A DNA stretch of 64,000 nucleotides from an uncultured Clostridia bacterium (GCA_947303255.1 CAMYXL010000003.1:21351-85350); one strand, 5' to 3'; numbered from the stretch's first letter, positions 29,305 to 39,587 are shown. The notes: generated by a model from the letters alone, not told the origin. Translations and numbers: made by a program.

Positions 29305-31161
29305 ATGCATTGTTGTAAGAACATAACACCTGACCTTATCTGGGTAGGCGCTAATGACAGACGTTTGGCAATGTTTGAAGGCGTATACTCTGTACCAGAC
29401 GGAGTTTCATATAACTCATACGTTCTTCTTGATGAGAAGACGGTTGTTTTCGATACCGTAGACAAGGCTGTCTCCAGGATCTTTTTCGAAAACGTTGAGC
29501 ACGCATTGAACGGAAGGAAACTCGACTACCTCGTAGTCCACCACATGGAGCCTGACCATTCGGCTACCATGCAGGAACTGGTGATCCGATATCCTGACGT
29601 AAAGATCGTTTGTAACGACAAGATCAAGAACATGATAAAGCAGTTCTTTGAGTTCGATATCGACTCGAGAGCAGTCGTTGTTAAAGAGGGCGACACTTTG
29701 TCCCTCGGCAAGCACGAACTCACATTCGTTATGGCACCGATGGTCCACTGGCCTGAGGTCATGATGAGCTATGAAAAGACTGATAAGATCTTGTTCTCTG
29801 CAGATGCTTTCGGTTCATTCGGCGCACTTAACGGTGCTATCTTTGCCGACTTCGTAGACTTCGAGAAGGATTATCTGAACGAAGCCAGAAGATACTACAC
29901 GAACATCGTCGGCAAGTACGGACCTCAGGTTCAGGCCGTTCTTAAGAAGGCATCCACTCTCGACATCAAGATGATCTGCCCTCTCCACGGTTTCGTATGG
30001 AGAAAGCACCTTTCCGACTTCATCGAGAAGTATGATCTGTGGAGTTCTTATACTCCTGAGATCAAGGGTGTCATGGTTGTCTATGCATCCGTTTACGGCA
30101 ACACAGAGAACACCGCTGAGATAATCGCCAGCAAGATCTCCGATAAGGGTATCCCGGTTACGATGTTCGACGTATCCGTTAAGCCTGCATCCGATATCGT
30201 ATCTGCTGCATTTAAATACAGCCACATCGTATTTGCATCCACCACATATAACGCAGGTATTTTTGTATCAATGGAGGCCTGCATCTCCGATATCGTTGCT
30301 CATAATCTCCAGAAGCGTAAGATCGCTATCGTTGAGAACGGCTCCTGGGCTCCTACATCAGGTAAGCTCATGAGAGAGGAATTAAGTAAGCTCAAGAACT
30401 GCGAGATCATCGAGCAGGGCGTTACCATCAAGTCCTCCCTTAAGGAAGACAACATGGCATCCGTTGATGCTCTCGTTGATGCACTTACATCTGACATTGA
30501 GGTCGCTTCAAAAGAGGAAAAGGCTCCGGTTGAGGTTCCGACTGCTTCTGTTGATGACAAGGCATTCAACAAGATCTCCTATGGTCTTTATGTTCTCACG
30601 ACTAAGTGGGGAACATTTGATAACGGCTGTATCATCAACACCGTAACACAGATCACTTCCCAGCCTGGAAGGATCTCCATCGCGGTCAACAAGAACAACC
30701 TTTCCAATCAGATCATTAAAGAGACAGGAATATTCAATGTTTCTGTATTGACTGAAGATGCCAACTTCGATATCTTCAAGAAGTTTGGTTTTGTATCCGG
30801 CAGGGAAGCTGATAAGTTTACCGCCGAAGAGAAGAACTACAGAACAGATAACGGTCTTACATATTTTGCCAAGGCTACAAATGCCGTTATCTCAGCTAAG
30901 GTAGTCGATACTTTGGAATATGAGACACATACGGTTTTCGTTGCCGAGGTTACGGAAGCAAAGGTGCTATCTGATGTAAGATCAGTAACGTACCAGTACT
31001 ACTTCGATCATATCAAGCCAAAGCCTGGCAACTATGAGGAGAAGAAAAAGGGCTGGGTATGTAAGATCTGCGGATACGTCTATGAAGGCGATGAGCTTCC
31101 TGAGGATTACGAATGTCCTTTGTGCAAGCACGGACCTGCCGATTTTGAGAGAATAGAATAA
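29305..31161 (+). CDS. Flavodiiron protein fused to flavin reductase-like and rubredoxin domains
   Basis: HHMEPDHSATM diiron motif; flavodoxin VVYASVYGNTENTAE; flavin-reductase-like YGLYVLTTKWGTFDNGCIINTVTQIT; C-terminal rubredoxin CKICGYVYEGDELPEDYECPLC. Confidence 0.9.
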   Translation: MHCCKNITPDLIWVGANDRRLAMFEGVYSVPDGVSYNSYVLLDEKTVVFDTVDKAVSRIFFENVEHALNGRKLDYLVVHHMEPDHSATMQELVIRYPDVKIVCNDKIKNMIKQFFEFDIDSRAVVVKEGDTLSLGKHELTFVMAPMVHWPEVMMSYEKTDKILFSADAFGSFGALNGAIFADFVDFEKDYLNEARRYYTNIVGKYGPQVQAVLKKASTLDIKMICPLHGFVWRKHLSDFIEKYDLWSSYTPEIKGVMVVYASVYGNTENTAEIIASKISDKGIPVTMFDVSVKPASDIVSAAFKYSHIVFASTTYNAGIFVSMEACISDIVAHNLQKRKIAIVENGSWAPTSGKLMREELSKLKNCEIIEQGVTIKSSLKEDNMASVDALVDALTSDIEVASKEEKAPVEVPTASVDDKAFNKISYGLYVLTTKWGTFDNGCIINTVTQITSQPGRISIAVNKNNLSNQIIKETGIFNVSVLTEDANFDIFKKFGFVSGREADKFTAEEKNYRTDNGLTYFAKATNAVISAKVVDTLEYETHTVFVAEVTEAKVLSDVRSVTYQYYFDHIKPKPGNYEEKKKGWVCKICGYVYEGDELPEDYECPLCKHGPADFERIE

Positions 31162-31197
31162 AAAACAATATAAAGTGTGTAGAAAGAGGATTTAGAG

Positions 31198-33414
31198 ATG
31201 AAGGAATTTGCAGAAGGTAAATGGAGTAATCACATTAACGTTCGTGATTTCATTGTGCGTAACTATACGCCATATGACGGAGACGAGAGCTTCCTCGCGT
31301 CACCTACGGAGCGAACGCTCAAGATCTGGGACAAGCTTTCCAAACTCATGGACCAGGAGCGTGAAAAGGGCGGAGTTCTTGATGTTGATACCAAGACAAT
31401 CTCCGACATCGATGCATATGCACCGGGTTATATCGACAAGGACAACGAGATAATCGTTGGTCTTCAGACAGATGCTCCTTTGAAGCGTGCGGTAATGCCT
31501 TTCGGAGGCATGAGAATGGTCAAGAATTCTCTCGACGCATATAACTATGAGATGGATCCTAGGATCGAGGATATCTTCAGGTACAGAAAGACACATAACG
31601 ACGGTGTTTTCGATGTATATACTCCTGCAATGAGAGCAGCCCGCAAGAGCGGAATCATCACGGGACTTCCTGATGCATACGGCAGAGGACGTATCATCGG
31701 TGACTACAGACGTATCGCACTTTATGGTGTTGATAAGCTCATCGAAGAGAAGATGAACACCAAGGATGACTTCGACCATCCTTACATGAGCGATGATTAT
31801 ATCAGACAAAGAGAAGAGCACGCTGAGCAGATCAAGGCTCTCGGCAAACTCAAGAAACTCGGTGAATCCTACGGATTTGATATCTCCAAGCCTGCTACAG
31901 ATACTAAGGAAGCTTTCCAGTGGGTATACTTCGGTTACCTCGCAGCAGTTAAGGAACAGAACGGTGCTGCTATGTCTCTCGGACGTGTAAGCACATTCCT
32001 TGATATCTACGCACAGCGCGACCTTGAAGAAGGCCGTTATACAGAATCCGAGATCCAGGAGATCGTTGATGACTTTATCATGAAGCTCCGTATCATCAGA
32101 TTCCTTCGTACACCTGCTTATGACGAACTGTTCTCCGGTGATCCTAACTGGGTAACAGAGTCCATCGGCGGTATCGGTGCTGACGGCCGTCACATGGTTA
32201 CGAAGATGAGCTACAGATTCCTTCACACACTCACTAACTTGGGTCCTGCACCTGAGCCTAACATGACAGTCCTTTGGAGCACACACCTTCCTGAGAACTT
32301 CAAGAAGTACTGCGCTATGATGTCCATCAAGACATGCTCCATCCAGTACGAGTCAGACAGGATCATGAGAAAGAGATTCGGTGATGATTACGGTATCGCT
32401 TGCTGCGTATCCGCTATGGTCATCGGTAAGCAGATGCAGTACTTCGGTGCTCGTGCTAACCTTGCAAAGGCACTTCTTTATGCAATCAACGGCGGCCGTG
32501 ATGAGAAGAGCGGACTTCAGATCGGACCTGAGCTTCTCGCTTGCCGCGGTACATATCTCGACTATGAGGATGTTATGCGTAAGTACGACGTTATCCTTGA
32601 CTGGCTTGCTGCTTTGTACGTTAATACTCTTAACGTCATTCACTACATGCACGACAAGTACTGCTACGAGAAGATCCAGATGGCTTTGCACGATGATGAT
32701 ATCGACAGAACGATGGCATGCGGTATCGCTGGTCTTTCTGTTGTTGCTGACTCGCTTTCTGCTATCAAGTACGCTAAGGTTAAGCCTGTACGTAACGAAG
32801 AGAACCTTGTTATCGACTACATCGTTGAGGGCGACTTCCCTAAGTTCGGTAACAACGATCCTCGTGTAGATGATCTCGCAGTTGATATTACAAGAAGATT
32901 CATCAATAAGCTTAAGAAAGTTCCTTCATACCGTAATGCACGTCACACAATGTCGATCCTCACGATCACATCCAACGTTGTTTACGGCAAGAAGACAGGA
33001 TCTACTCCTGACGGACGTAAGGCAGGCGAGCCGTTCGCACCTGGTGCTAACCCGATGCACGGAAGAGACGTTAACGGTTCCATCGCTTCCATGCTTTCCG
33101 TAAGTAAGCTTCCTTATGAGTACGCAGAAGACGGAATCTCCTACACATTCTCCATCGTTCCGACAGCTCTCGGCATCGATGAGGAATCCAGAGAAGAGAA
33201 CCTCTACGGACTTCTTGATAACTACATCCTTGAAGAGGGACATCACATCAATGTCAACGTTCTCAACAGAGAGACATTGATCGATGCCATGGACCATCCT
33301 GAAAAGTATCCGCAACTCACGATCCGCGTTTCCGGTTATGCCGTAAACTTCATCAAGCTCACGAGAGAACAGCAGGAAGAGGTCATCTCCAGAACATTCC
33401 ATACAAAGATCTGA
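31198..33414 (+). CDS. pflB: Formate acetyltransferase (pyruvate formate-lyase)
   Basis: [12 protein letters not shown] catalytic CC region; C-terminal glycyl-radical motif [13 protein letters not shown]-like ([10 protein letters not shown]). Confidence 0.95.
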   Translation: MKEFAEGKWSNHINVRDFIVRNYTPYDGDESFLASPTERTLKIWDKLSKLMDQEREKGGVLDVDTKTISDIDAYAPGYIDKDNEIIVGLQTDAPLKRAVMPFGGMRMVKNSLDAYNYEMDPRIEDIFRYRKTHNDGVFDVYTPAMRAARKSGIITGLPDAYGRGRIIGDYRRIALYGVDKLIEEKMNTKDDFDHPYMSDDYIRQREEHAEQIKALGKLKKLGESYGFDISKPATDTKEAFQWVYFGYLAAVKEQNGAAMSLGRVSTFLDIYAQRDLEEGRYTESEIQEIVDDFIMKLRIIRFLRTPAYDELFSGDPNWVTESIGGIGADGRHMVTKMSYRFLHTLTNLGPAPEPNMTVLWSTHLPENFKKYCAMMSIKTCSIQYESDRIMRKRFGDDYGIACCVSAMVIGKQMQYFGARANLAKALLYAINGGRDEKSGLQIGPELLACRGTYLDYEDVMRKYDVILDWLAALYVNTLNVIHYMHDKYCYEKIQMALHDDDIDRTMACGIAGLSVVADSLSAIKYAKVKPVRNEENLVIDYIVEGDFPKFGNNDPRVDDLAVDITRRFINKLKKVPSYRNARHTMSILTITSNVVYGKKTGSTPDGRKAGEPFAPGANPMHGRDVNGSIASMLSVSKLPYEYAEDGISYTFSIVPTALGIDEESREENLYGLLDNYILEEGHHINVNVLNRETLIDAMDHPEKYPQLTIRVSGYAVNFIKLTREQQEEVISRTFHTKI

Positions 33415-33415
33415 T

Positions 33416-34086
33416 ATGCAGACGGGAATAGTACATTCGATCGAGACTTTCGGGACCCTTGACGGTCCCGGAACTCGTTATGTGCTCTTTTTAAAAGGCT
33501 GCCCTCTGCGTTGCATCTTCTGCCACAACCCTGATACCTGGAAGATGGAAGGCGGCATGGAGAAGACCACAGGGGAGATAGTAGAGGATGTCCTTCGCAC
33601 ACAAAGTTTCTACAAAAAAGGCGGCGTCACCATCTCAGGCGGCGAGCCGATGCTCCAGCATGACTTCGTCAAGGAACTCCTTTCTCTTTTTCGCGAAAAC
33701 AATATCCACACGGCACTTGATACCGCAGGTTCCATAGAGATCGAGAAGTCAGCTGAACTTATCGATCTTGCTGATATGCTCCTTTTGGACATGAAGGCTC
33801 CGACGGCTGATCTTTTCGAGACCATAACAGGTTCTCCTATGAAGAACTCACTGGATACTCTCGATTACTGCGAGAAAACCAATAAGCACTCGGTAAACTT
33901 CTGGCGGATTATAAGTGCATTGAATATGTGGATCTTCTTCCGTTTCATAAGCTTGGCGAATACAAATGGAAGGAACTCGACATACCTTATAAGCTCTACG
34001 ATGTAAGCGAACCTGAGCCTTCGATAATGGAAAAACATATCGAGATACTGGGCAGATACGGGCTCAAAGCAAGGTATAACCACTGA
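33416..34086 (+). pseudogene. pflA: Pyruvate formate-lyase activating enzyme with internal deletion and frameshift
   Basis: N-terminal radical-SAM motif CPLRCIFCHNPDTW and GGEPMLQ in the 33416 frame; C-terminus LADYKCIEYVDLLPFHKLGEYKWKELDIPYKLYD in another frame (33901-34086). Confidence 0.8.
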
Positions 34087-34439
34087 TTTACAATTCGTTT
34101 ATACATTGATAACACAATTCATCTTTGAACCGCTTATAATCAAGTTACATAAGAAATCAAACGGAAAGAGGTGGTACCAATGGTAAGCGAATCAGAACTT
34201 TTTAAGTCAGATTTGGTATCCGGGTCCAGCCTCCTACCGGAACCTTAAGAAAGGTTTATTGAGTTCTCCTGTATAAGTAAACAAAACAACAAACAAAACA
34301 CTAACCGCCTTGAAGTATCGGGGCGGTTTTTCTTTGGGGGAATAATTGTGCAGGGTGTATCAATCAAGATCAATAATAAACTTTCAAAATGAACGATTTG
34401 CTTCTTGCAAATCGCTTTGGATGTTGTATTATTGTATTG

Positions 34440-34455
34440 GTTAGCACGTACTAAC
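34440..34455. promoter_or_regulatory. Palindrome GTTAGCACGTACTAAC, candidate metalloregulator site
   Basis: One of four related palindromes in the feo locus. Confidence 0.55.
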
Positions 34456-34474
34456 ATATATTTTTTGTTTAAAG

Positions 34475-34490
34475 GTTAGCGTCTACTAAC
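34475..34490. promoter_or_regulatory. Palindrome GTTAGCGTCTACTAAC, candidate metalloregulator site
   Basis: Just upstream of first feoA-like gene. Confidence 0.55.
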
Positions 34491-34501
34491 TAAAGGAGTG
34501 A

Positions 34502-34717
34502 ATGATGATGCCGCTTTGTTTTGCTAACATAGGTGAGGAGAACATTATCAAAAAAGTCGGAGGCAGCCCCGAGCTCAAGAAACACCTGGAAGATCTGGGT
34601 TTTGTAGTCGGAGGCAGTGTCGTAGTGGTCAATACTCTTCAGGGAAATGTGATCGTGAATGTTAAGGAATCACGAGTTGCCATAAGCGAAGAGATGGCCA
34701 GAAAAATAATGATTTAA
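34502..34717 (+). CDS. feoA: FeoA domain protein
   Basis: 71 aa SH3-like FeoA: LKKHLEDLGFVVGGSVVVVNTLQGNVIVNVKESRVAISEEMARKIMI. Confidence 0.85.
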   Translation: MMMPLCFANIGEENIIKKVGGSPELKKHLEDLGFVVGGSVVVVNTLQGNVIVNVKESRVAISEEMARKIMI

Positions 34718-34727
34718 GGAGAGTTGG

Positions 34728-34949
34728 ATGATGACACTTAAGCAGGTAAAGGTCGGTAAGACTGTTAAGGTCGTAAAGATCCAGGGAACGGGTCCGGTCA
34801 AAAGAAGGATCATGGACATGGGTATCACAAAAGGCGTAGAGATCTTTGTCCGTAAGGTTGCGCCTCTCGGAGATCCTATTGAGATCAACGTAAGAGGTTA
34901 TGAATTGTCACTTCGTAAGGCTGATGCCGAGATGGTCGAAGTAGAGTAA
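34728..34949 (+). CDS. feoA: FeoA domain protein (second copy)
   Basis: VKRRIMDMGITKGVEIFVRKVAPLGDPIEINVRGYELSLRKADAEMVEVE. Confidence 0.88.
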   Translation: MMTLKQVKVGKTVKVVKIQGTGPVKRRIMDMGITKGVEIFVRKVAPLGDPIEINVRGYELSLRKADAEMVEVE

Positions 34950-34968
34950 GTTTTTTATTTGAGCATAA

Positions 34969-34984
34969 GTTAGCGCAAACTAAC
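34969..34984. promoter_or_regulatory. Palindrome GTTAGCGCAAACTAAC, candidate metalloregulator site
   Basis: Upstream of feoB. Confidence 0.5.
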
Positions 34985-35002
34985 CAAAGACTATATATAT
35001 CG

Positions 35003-35018
35003 GTTAGGTAATGCTAAT
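35003..35018. promoter_or_regulatory. Degenerate palindrome GTTAGGTAATGCTAAT, candidate metalloregulator site
   Basis: Upstream of feoB. Confidence 0.4.
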
Positions 35019-35036
35019 TAAGAAAGGTGGATTGTT

Positions 35037-37508
35037 ATGGATCTCAGAATTGCCTTAGCAGGTAATCCGAACAGCGGTAAGACTACATTGTTTAACGCAC
35101 TCACCGGCTCCAATCAGTTTGTAGGTAACTGGCCTGGAGTAACGGTTGAAAAGAAGGAAGGTAAACTTAAAAAGCACGATGGTGTTGTTATCACAGACCT
35201 TCCGGGTATCTATTCACTTTCTCCATATACATTGGAGGAAGTAGTTGCAAGAAATTATCTTATTAAGGAAAGACCTAATGCGATATTAAATATCGTAGAC
35301 GGTACCAACCTTGAACGAAACCTTTATCTCACAACACAACTGACAGAACTTGGTATTCCTGTCGTTATCGCCATTAACATGATGGATGTAGTTAAGAAGA
35401 ACGGCGACAAGATCGACATGAAGGAACTGTCCAGACAGTTCGGTTGTAAGGTAGTCGAGATATCAGCTCTTAAGGGTACAGGCATTATGGAAGCAGCTGA
35501 AGCTGCTATCGAAGCTGCCAATAACACAAAGACTATTCCTACACATTCGTTCTCGGGACCGGTTGAACATGCCATCGCTCATATCGAGGAGGCAGCAGTT
35601 CATGACCTTCCTGAAGAACAGCAGAGATGGTATGCGATCAAGATCTTCGAGAGAGACGATAAGGTCTTGGAGCAGTTAAGTATCCCTGTTGATAAGATGG
35701 CTCACATCGAATCGGATATCAAAGCTGCGGAGCAGGAACTTGATGACGATTCGGAATCCATCATCACAAACGAGAGATATATCTTTATTGCTAATGCAAT
35801 GAAGTCCTCATATAAGAAAAAGAGTGCAGGCAAGATGACCGCATCAGACAAGATCGACAGGATCGTAACGAACCGTTGGCTCGGTCTTCCGATCTTTGCA
35901 CTCATAATGATCGTAGTCTACTACGTTTCCATGGTAACAGTCGGTGCTGCTGCAACAGACTGGGTTAACGACGGCGTATTCGGAGACGGTTTCCACCTCT
36001 TCGGCATCGGTACATCCAAGTACGAAGAAGCAGCCGAAGAATACGGTGACACTAATGCAATCATGGCTTCCATCGTCGATGAGTACGGTGACGATTCTAT
36101 GGCTGAAGCGCTCGACAGTGAAGACGGCTTAAGCGATGATCAGATCGCAGCACTTAAGGCAGCTGTTCCTGCTGATGCAGCTTTAACTTATGAACTTGAA
36201 AATGAAGAGACCTTGGAAGTAACCGAAGAGGAAGCTTCCTATGAAGATATCACTGCTTCTCTTGATAAATATGGCAGCGAGCCTGATCCTTCCGAATACG
36301 GAGTATGGGTTCCTAGTATTCCTGCATTAATTGAGAGCCTTCTTGATAAGGCAGGCTGTGCTGACTGGCTCAAGGGTCTTATCCTTAACGGTATCGTAGC
36401 AGGTGTCGGCGCAGTATTGGGCTTTGTTCCGCAGATGCTCGTATTGTTCTTCTTCCTGGCATTCCTTGAGTCCTGCGGATACATGGCTCGAATCGCATTC
36501 GTCCTCGACCGTATCTTCAGAAAGTTCGGTCTTTCAGGTAAATCATTTATCCCAATGCTCGTCGGTACAGGTTGCGGTATCCCTGGCATCATGGCCTCCC
36601 GTACCATCGAAAACGAGCGCGATCGAAGAATGACCATAATGACAACAACCTTCATCCCATGTGGTGCCAAGGTTCCGTTCATTGCCATGATCGCAGGTGC
36701 GATCTTCGGCGGATCAGCATTTCAGAAATCAGTCGTATCCGTATCCGCATATTTCGTTGGTATGGCTGCGATCATTGTCTCAGGTATCATCCTCAAAAAG
36801 ACAAAGAGGTTCGCGGGTGAGCCTGCTCCGTTTGTTATGGAGCTTCCTGCTTACCACTTGCCGACACTCAGCAACATCCTCCGTTCAACATGGGAGCGTG
36901 GCTGGTCCTTCATCAAGAAGGCAGGAACGGTTATCCTTCTTTCAACTATCTTCATATGGTTCACGACATACTTTGGTGTTGTTGACGGTTCAATAAAGAT
37001 GCTCGAGGAAGATCAGCTTGATATGTCATTCCTCGCCAACATCGGTTCTGTTCTTGCTTGGGTATTTAAGCCTCTTGGCTGGGGCAACTGGCAGGCAACA
37101 GTCGCTTCCATTACGGGACTTGTTGCTAAGGAAAACATCGTAGGTACGATGGGAATCCTCTACGGCGGCGGAGACAAGACAGTCTATCAGACACTTGCAA
37201 GCGTATTTACCGGTGTAACGGGATACTCCTTCCTCGTATTTAATCTCCTCTGCGCTCCTTGCTTTGCAGCTATCGGCGCCATCAAGAGAGAGATGAACAA
37301 CTGGAAATGGACAACATTTGCTGTTGCTTATGAGTGCGGATTTGCTTATGTGATCGCGTTCCTCGTAACACAGATCGGAAATGTATTCTTCGGAAGTGTA
37401 AATGTCGTAGGACTTATCATTGCAATAGCTCTTGTTGGTCTTATGGGATATCTCCTCTTCCGTCCTTATAAGGAAGCAGAAAAGCTCAGTGTATCTGTAA
37501 AGGTTTGA
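35037..37508 (+). CDS. feoB: Ferrous iron transport protein B
   Basis: G1 GNPNSGKTTLFNALTGSNQFVGNWPGVTVEKKEG; Gate/core TM regions MLVGTGCGIPGIMASRTIENERDRR. Confidence 0.95.
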   Translation: MDLRIALAGNPNSGKTTLFNALTGSNQFVGNWPGVTVEKKEGKLKKHDGVVITDLPGIYSLSPYTLEEVVARNYLIKERPNAILNIVDGTNLERNLYLTTQLTELGIPVVIAINMMDVVKKNGDKIDMKELSRQFGCKVVEISALKGTGIMEAAEAAIEAANNTKTIPTHSFSGPVEHAIAHIEEAAVHDLPEEQQRWYAIKIFERDDKVLEQLSIPVDKMAHIESDIKAAEQELDDDSESIITNERYIFIANAMKSSYKKKSAGKMTASDKIDRIVTNRWLGLPIFALIMIVVYYVSMVTVGAAATDWVNDGVFGDGFHLFGIGTSKYEEAAEEYGDTNAIMASIVDEYGDDSMAEALDSEDGLSDDQIAALKAAVPADAALTYELENEETLEVTEEEASYEDITASLDKYGSEPDPSEYGVWVPSIPALIESLLDKAGCADWLKGLILNGIVAGVGAVLGFVPQMLVLFFFLAFLESCGYMARIAFVLDRIFRKFGLSGKSFIPMLVGTGCGIPGIMASRTIENERDRRMTIMTTTFIPCGAKVPFIAMIAGAIFGGSAFQKSVVSVSAYFVGMAAIIVSGIILKKTKRFAGEPAPFVMELPAYHLPTLSNILRSTWERGWSFIKKAGTVILLSTIFIWFTTYFGVVDGSIKMLEEDQLDMSFLANIGSVLAWVFKPLGWGNWQATVASITGLVAKENIVGTMGILYGGGDKTVYQTLASVFTGVTGYSFLVFNLLCAPCFAAIGAIKREMNNWKWTTFAVAYECGFAYVIAFLVTQIGNVFFGSVNVVGLIIAIALVGLMGYLLFRPYKEAEKLSVSVKV

Positions 37509-37512
37509 TATT

Positions 37513-37695
37513 ATGATCGGTTTTTTGAAAGATAACATTGGCACGATAGTGACAGGACTTGTAGTTCTGGGTGTGGTCATCCTTATAGTGGTGAACATGA
37601 GGAAAGACAAGAAGAAAAACAAGAGTTCCTGCGGTTGTAACTGTGCAGGCTGTGCCATGGCGGGAGCGTGCCACAGCACTAAGAAAGACAACTAA
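37513..37695 (+). CDS. FeoB-associated Cys-rich membrane protein
   Basis: Single TM plus SSCGCNCAGCAMAGACH; directly after feoB. Confidence 0.8.
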   Translation: MIGFLKDNIGTIVTGLVVLGVVILIVVNMRKDKKKNKSSCGCNCAGCAMAGACHSTKKDN

Positions 37696-37732
37696 CCTAT
37701 GACCTCCTGATAGATGTTATTCACTCGCAAAG

Positions 37733-37767
37733 AGACTGTTCGATCTGAAAGATCGGGCAGTCTTTTT
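37733..37767 (+). terminator. Rho-independent terminator
   Basis: AGACTGTTCGATCTgaaAGATCGGGCAGTCT followed by TTTT. Confidence 0.75.
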
Positions 37768-37919
37768 CGAAAAGGAGAAAAAAATAAAAAAATAGAGCGA
37801 AACGTTTCGAGAAAAACAAAATATTTGATATACAAAGACAAGAAAATGTTATCTAATATAGGTGTCACATTACGGTGGACGTAAGAAAGAAATAATACTT
37901 TGGGCAAATGTTATGTGAG

Positions 37920-37947
37920 CTGCACTCCTTAGGGGTGCAGTTTTTTT
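37920..37947 (+). terminator. Rho-independent terminator
   Basis: CTGCACTCCttaGGGGTGCAG followed by TTTTTTT. Confidence 0.75.
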
Positions 37948-37983
37948 GTGTTATAATGAAGGTCTCTAAGGAGGTAAGGGACT

Positions 37984-38157
37984 ATGAAAAAATCGAAAGT
38001 AATACTTGCCAGCGGTGCTATCTTCTGTGTAGCTCTTAATCTGACGGCATGCGTTTACGGCGCACCTCCTGATTATAATGAGACCAGCACCCAGGCTACG
38101 GAAGTACAGGAGACAAACGAAGAAACAGAGGAATCTGTCGAATCAGAAGAATCTTAA
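37984..38157 (+). CDS. Small lipoprotein (57 aa)
   Basis: MKKSKVILASGAIFCVALNLTACVYGAPPDYNET...; RBS AAGGAGG upstream; not in supplied ORF track. Confidence 0.6.
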   Translation: MKKSKVILASGAIFCVALNLTACVYGAPPDYNETSTQATEVQETNEETEESVESEES

Positions 38158-38173
38158 GTAACGGAGAAGGAAA

Positions 38174-38437
38174 ATGACACATCACGAATACAGAACAAAG
38201 TACACATGCTCACAGCTCATCGAATTTGATCTCGACGGAGATATCGTTCACAACATCAAATTCTACGGAGGATGCGACGGTAACCTTAAGGCTATCTCCA
38301 AGGCTGTTGAGGGATGGACTGTCGATAAGATCGAAGAGGTCTTCTCAGGTAATCTCTGCGGCATGAAGCCGACATCCTGTGCAGACCAGCTGGCTAAGGC
38401 TGTGCGTCAGGGATTGAACGAGGATCTGGCAGGCTGA
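38174..38437 (+). CDS. TSCPD-domain protein (TIGR03905-like)
   Basis: FYGGCDGNLKAISKAVEGW and CGMKPTSCADQLAKAV. Confidence 0.8.
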   Translation: MTHHEYRTKYTCSQLIEFDLDGDIVHNIKFYGGCDGNLKAISKAVEGWTVDKIEEVFSGNLCGMKPTSCADQLAKAVRQGLNEDLAG

Positions 38438-38510
38438 TCGTGATTTTAATTCTCAAACAACTAAACGGGACTGTCCTTGTAAGAACAGTCCCGTTTGTTA
38501 TGCAAGATTA

Positions 38511-39587
38511 TTACTTCTTGATTATGACGAAATCATAGTTGCCAAGTCCGATAAATTGACAGTTCACTATGGTATATGTTGTTCCTGCGCTCAAATCCAC
38601 ATCGTGCCACGTATCAAATGTCTTGCCGGATCTGAAATTCTTGATCTCGTTGTCGTACTCGTCATATATATATGTGTCACATGTAATGGAATCACCATCA
38701 TTTGCAATCCTTATGGAATAAGTACCGTCTTCATCAGGAGTAAAAGTATAGTAGTTCGCCTGGTGTTCATACTCGAATGAATCGGAGACCGCGCCGAGTC
38801 CGGAAATCTCTACAGTTTCTTTTTGCTCGATGATCATAAGAGTTATGACCATTGGAATGGAACCGCTGTAGCACTGGATATGGTAATTGTTCTCACCAAT
38901 CAGGTCAACCGTTTTCTGTCCAACGAACCACGTGTGAAGGATCTCGTTACCGAGATCATCCGTGATGGTTACTGTAGGGCCGTGATTCTCATTGGATTTA
39001 AGTACCAGTTCATAACGTCCGTTTCTCGGAGCGGTATATTCAAAGGTTTCTGTTGCGCCGTTCTCCTGAAGATCAGCTTCAAAAGTAACCACATTGGCTT
39101 TATCTACAGTACATATAACATCATAAGTCGGATCAGTTTCTTCCGTTGAACTTTCAACTATGGTATTGGAATTATACTGACTGAAATCATAACCGGATCT
39201 GCTTATTGCAGTAAGTATAAAGAGCGTCGCGAAAATTGGTATCGCAACTGCGACAACGATTATCCAGATCCAAGCCTTGGACTTTCTTGGAGCCGCTGCT
39301 GCTCTTTGAGCTCTTATAGCTTCCTGCTGTCTTCTTCTGGCTTCAGCCTCAGCCTGCGCAGCAGCGATCTGTTCGCGCTCTGCTTCGTACTGGGCGATCT
39401 GCCTGCCTTTTTCAAACTCATATCCTGCAACCATGGCATTATCAGGATTCATACCCTGAGAAACCTGTTCCTGCTCCATAGCAAATGAACTTCCGCAGCA
39501 TTCACATGAGTAAGTTTTCTTGCCTTCATCTTCTGTCAGTTTCGCACCGCAGTTCGGGCAAGCCATATTTACGATCTTCATATACAT
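38511..39587 (-). CDS. Zinc-ribbon membrane protein with C-terminal extracytoplasmic beta-rich domain
   Basis: CPNCGAKLTEDEGKKTYSCECCG; single TM IWIIVVAVAIPIFATLFIL. Confidence 0.65.
   Translation of the reverse strand: MYMKIVNMACPNCGAKLTEDEGKKTYSCECCGSSFAMEQEQVSQGMNPDNAMVAGYEFEKGRQIAQYEAEREQIAAAQAEAEARRRQQEAIRAQRAAAAPRKSKAWIWIIVVAVAIPIFATLFILTAISRSGYDFSQYNSNTIVESSTEETDPTYDVICTVDKANVVTFEADLQENGATETFEYTAPRNGRYELVLKSNENHGPTVTITDDLGNEILHTWFVGQKTVDLIGENNYHIQCYSGSIPMVITLMIIEQKETVEISGLGAVSDSFEYEHQANYYTFTPDEDGTYSIRIANDGDSITCDTYIYDEYDNEIKNFRSGKTFDTWHDVDLSAGTTYTIVNCQFIGLGNYDFVIIKK

Noticed and set aside
31300-32286. 328-aa ORF on the minus strand
   Set aside because: Antisense to pflB; same codon-bias artefact
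34165-34180. GAGGTGGTACC resembling a T-box core
   Set aside because: Lacks the full AGGGTGGNACCGCG context and antiterminator, and the downstream gene is not amino-acid related; more likely an RBS region
37026-37691. 221-aa minus-strand ORF
   Set aside because: Overlaps feoB 3' end and the Cys-rich gene; low-complexity composition
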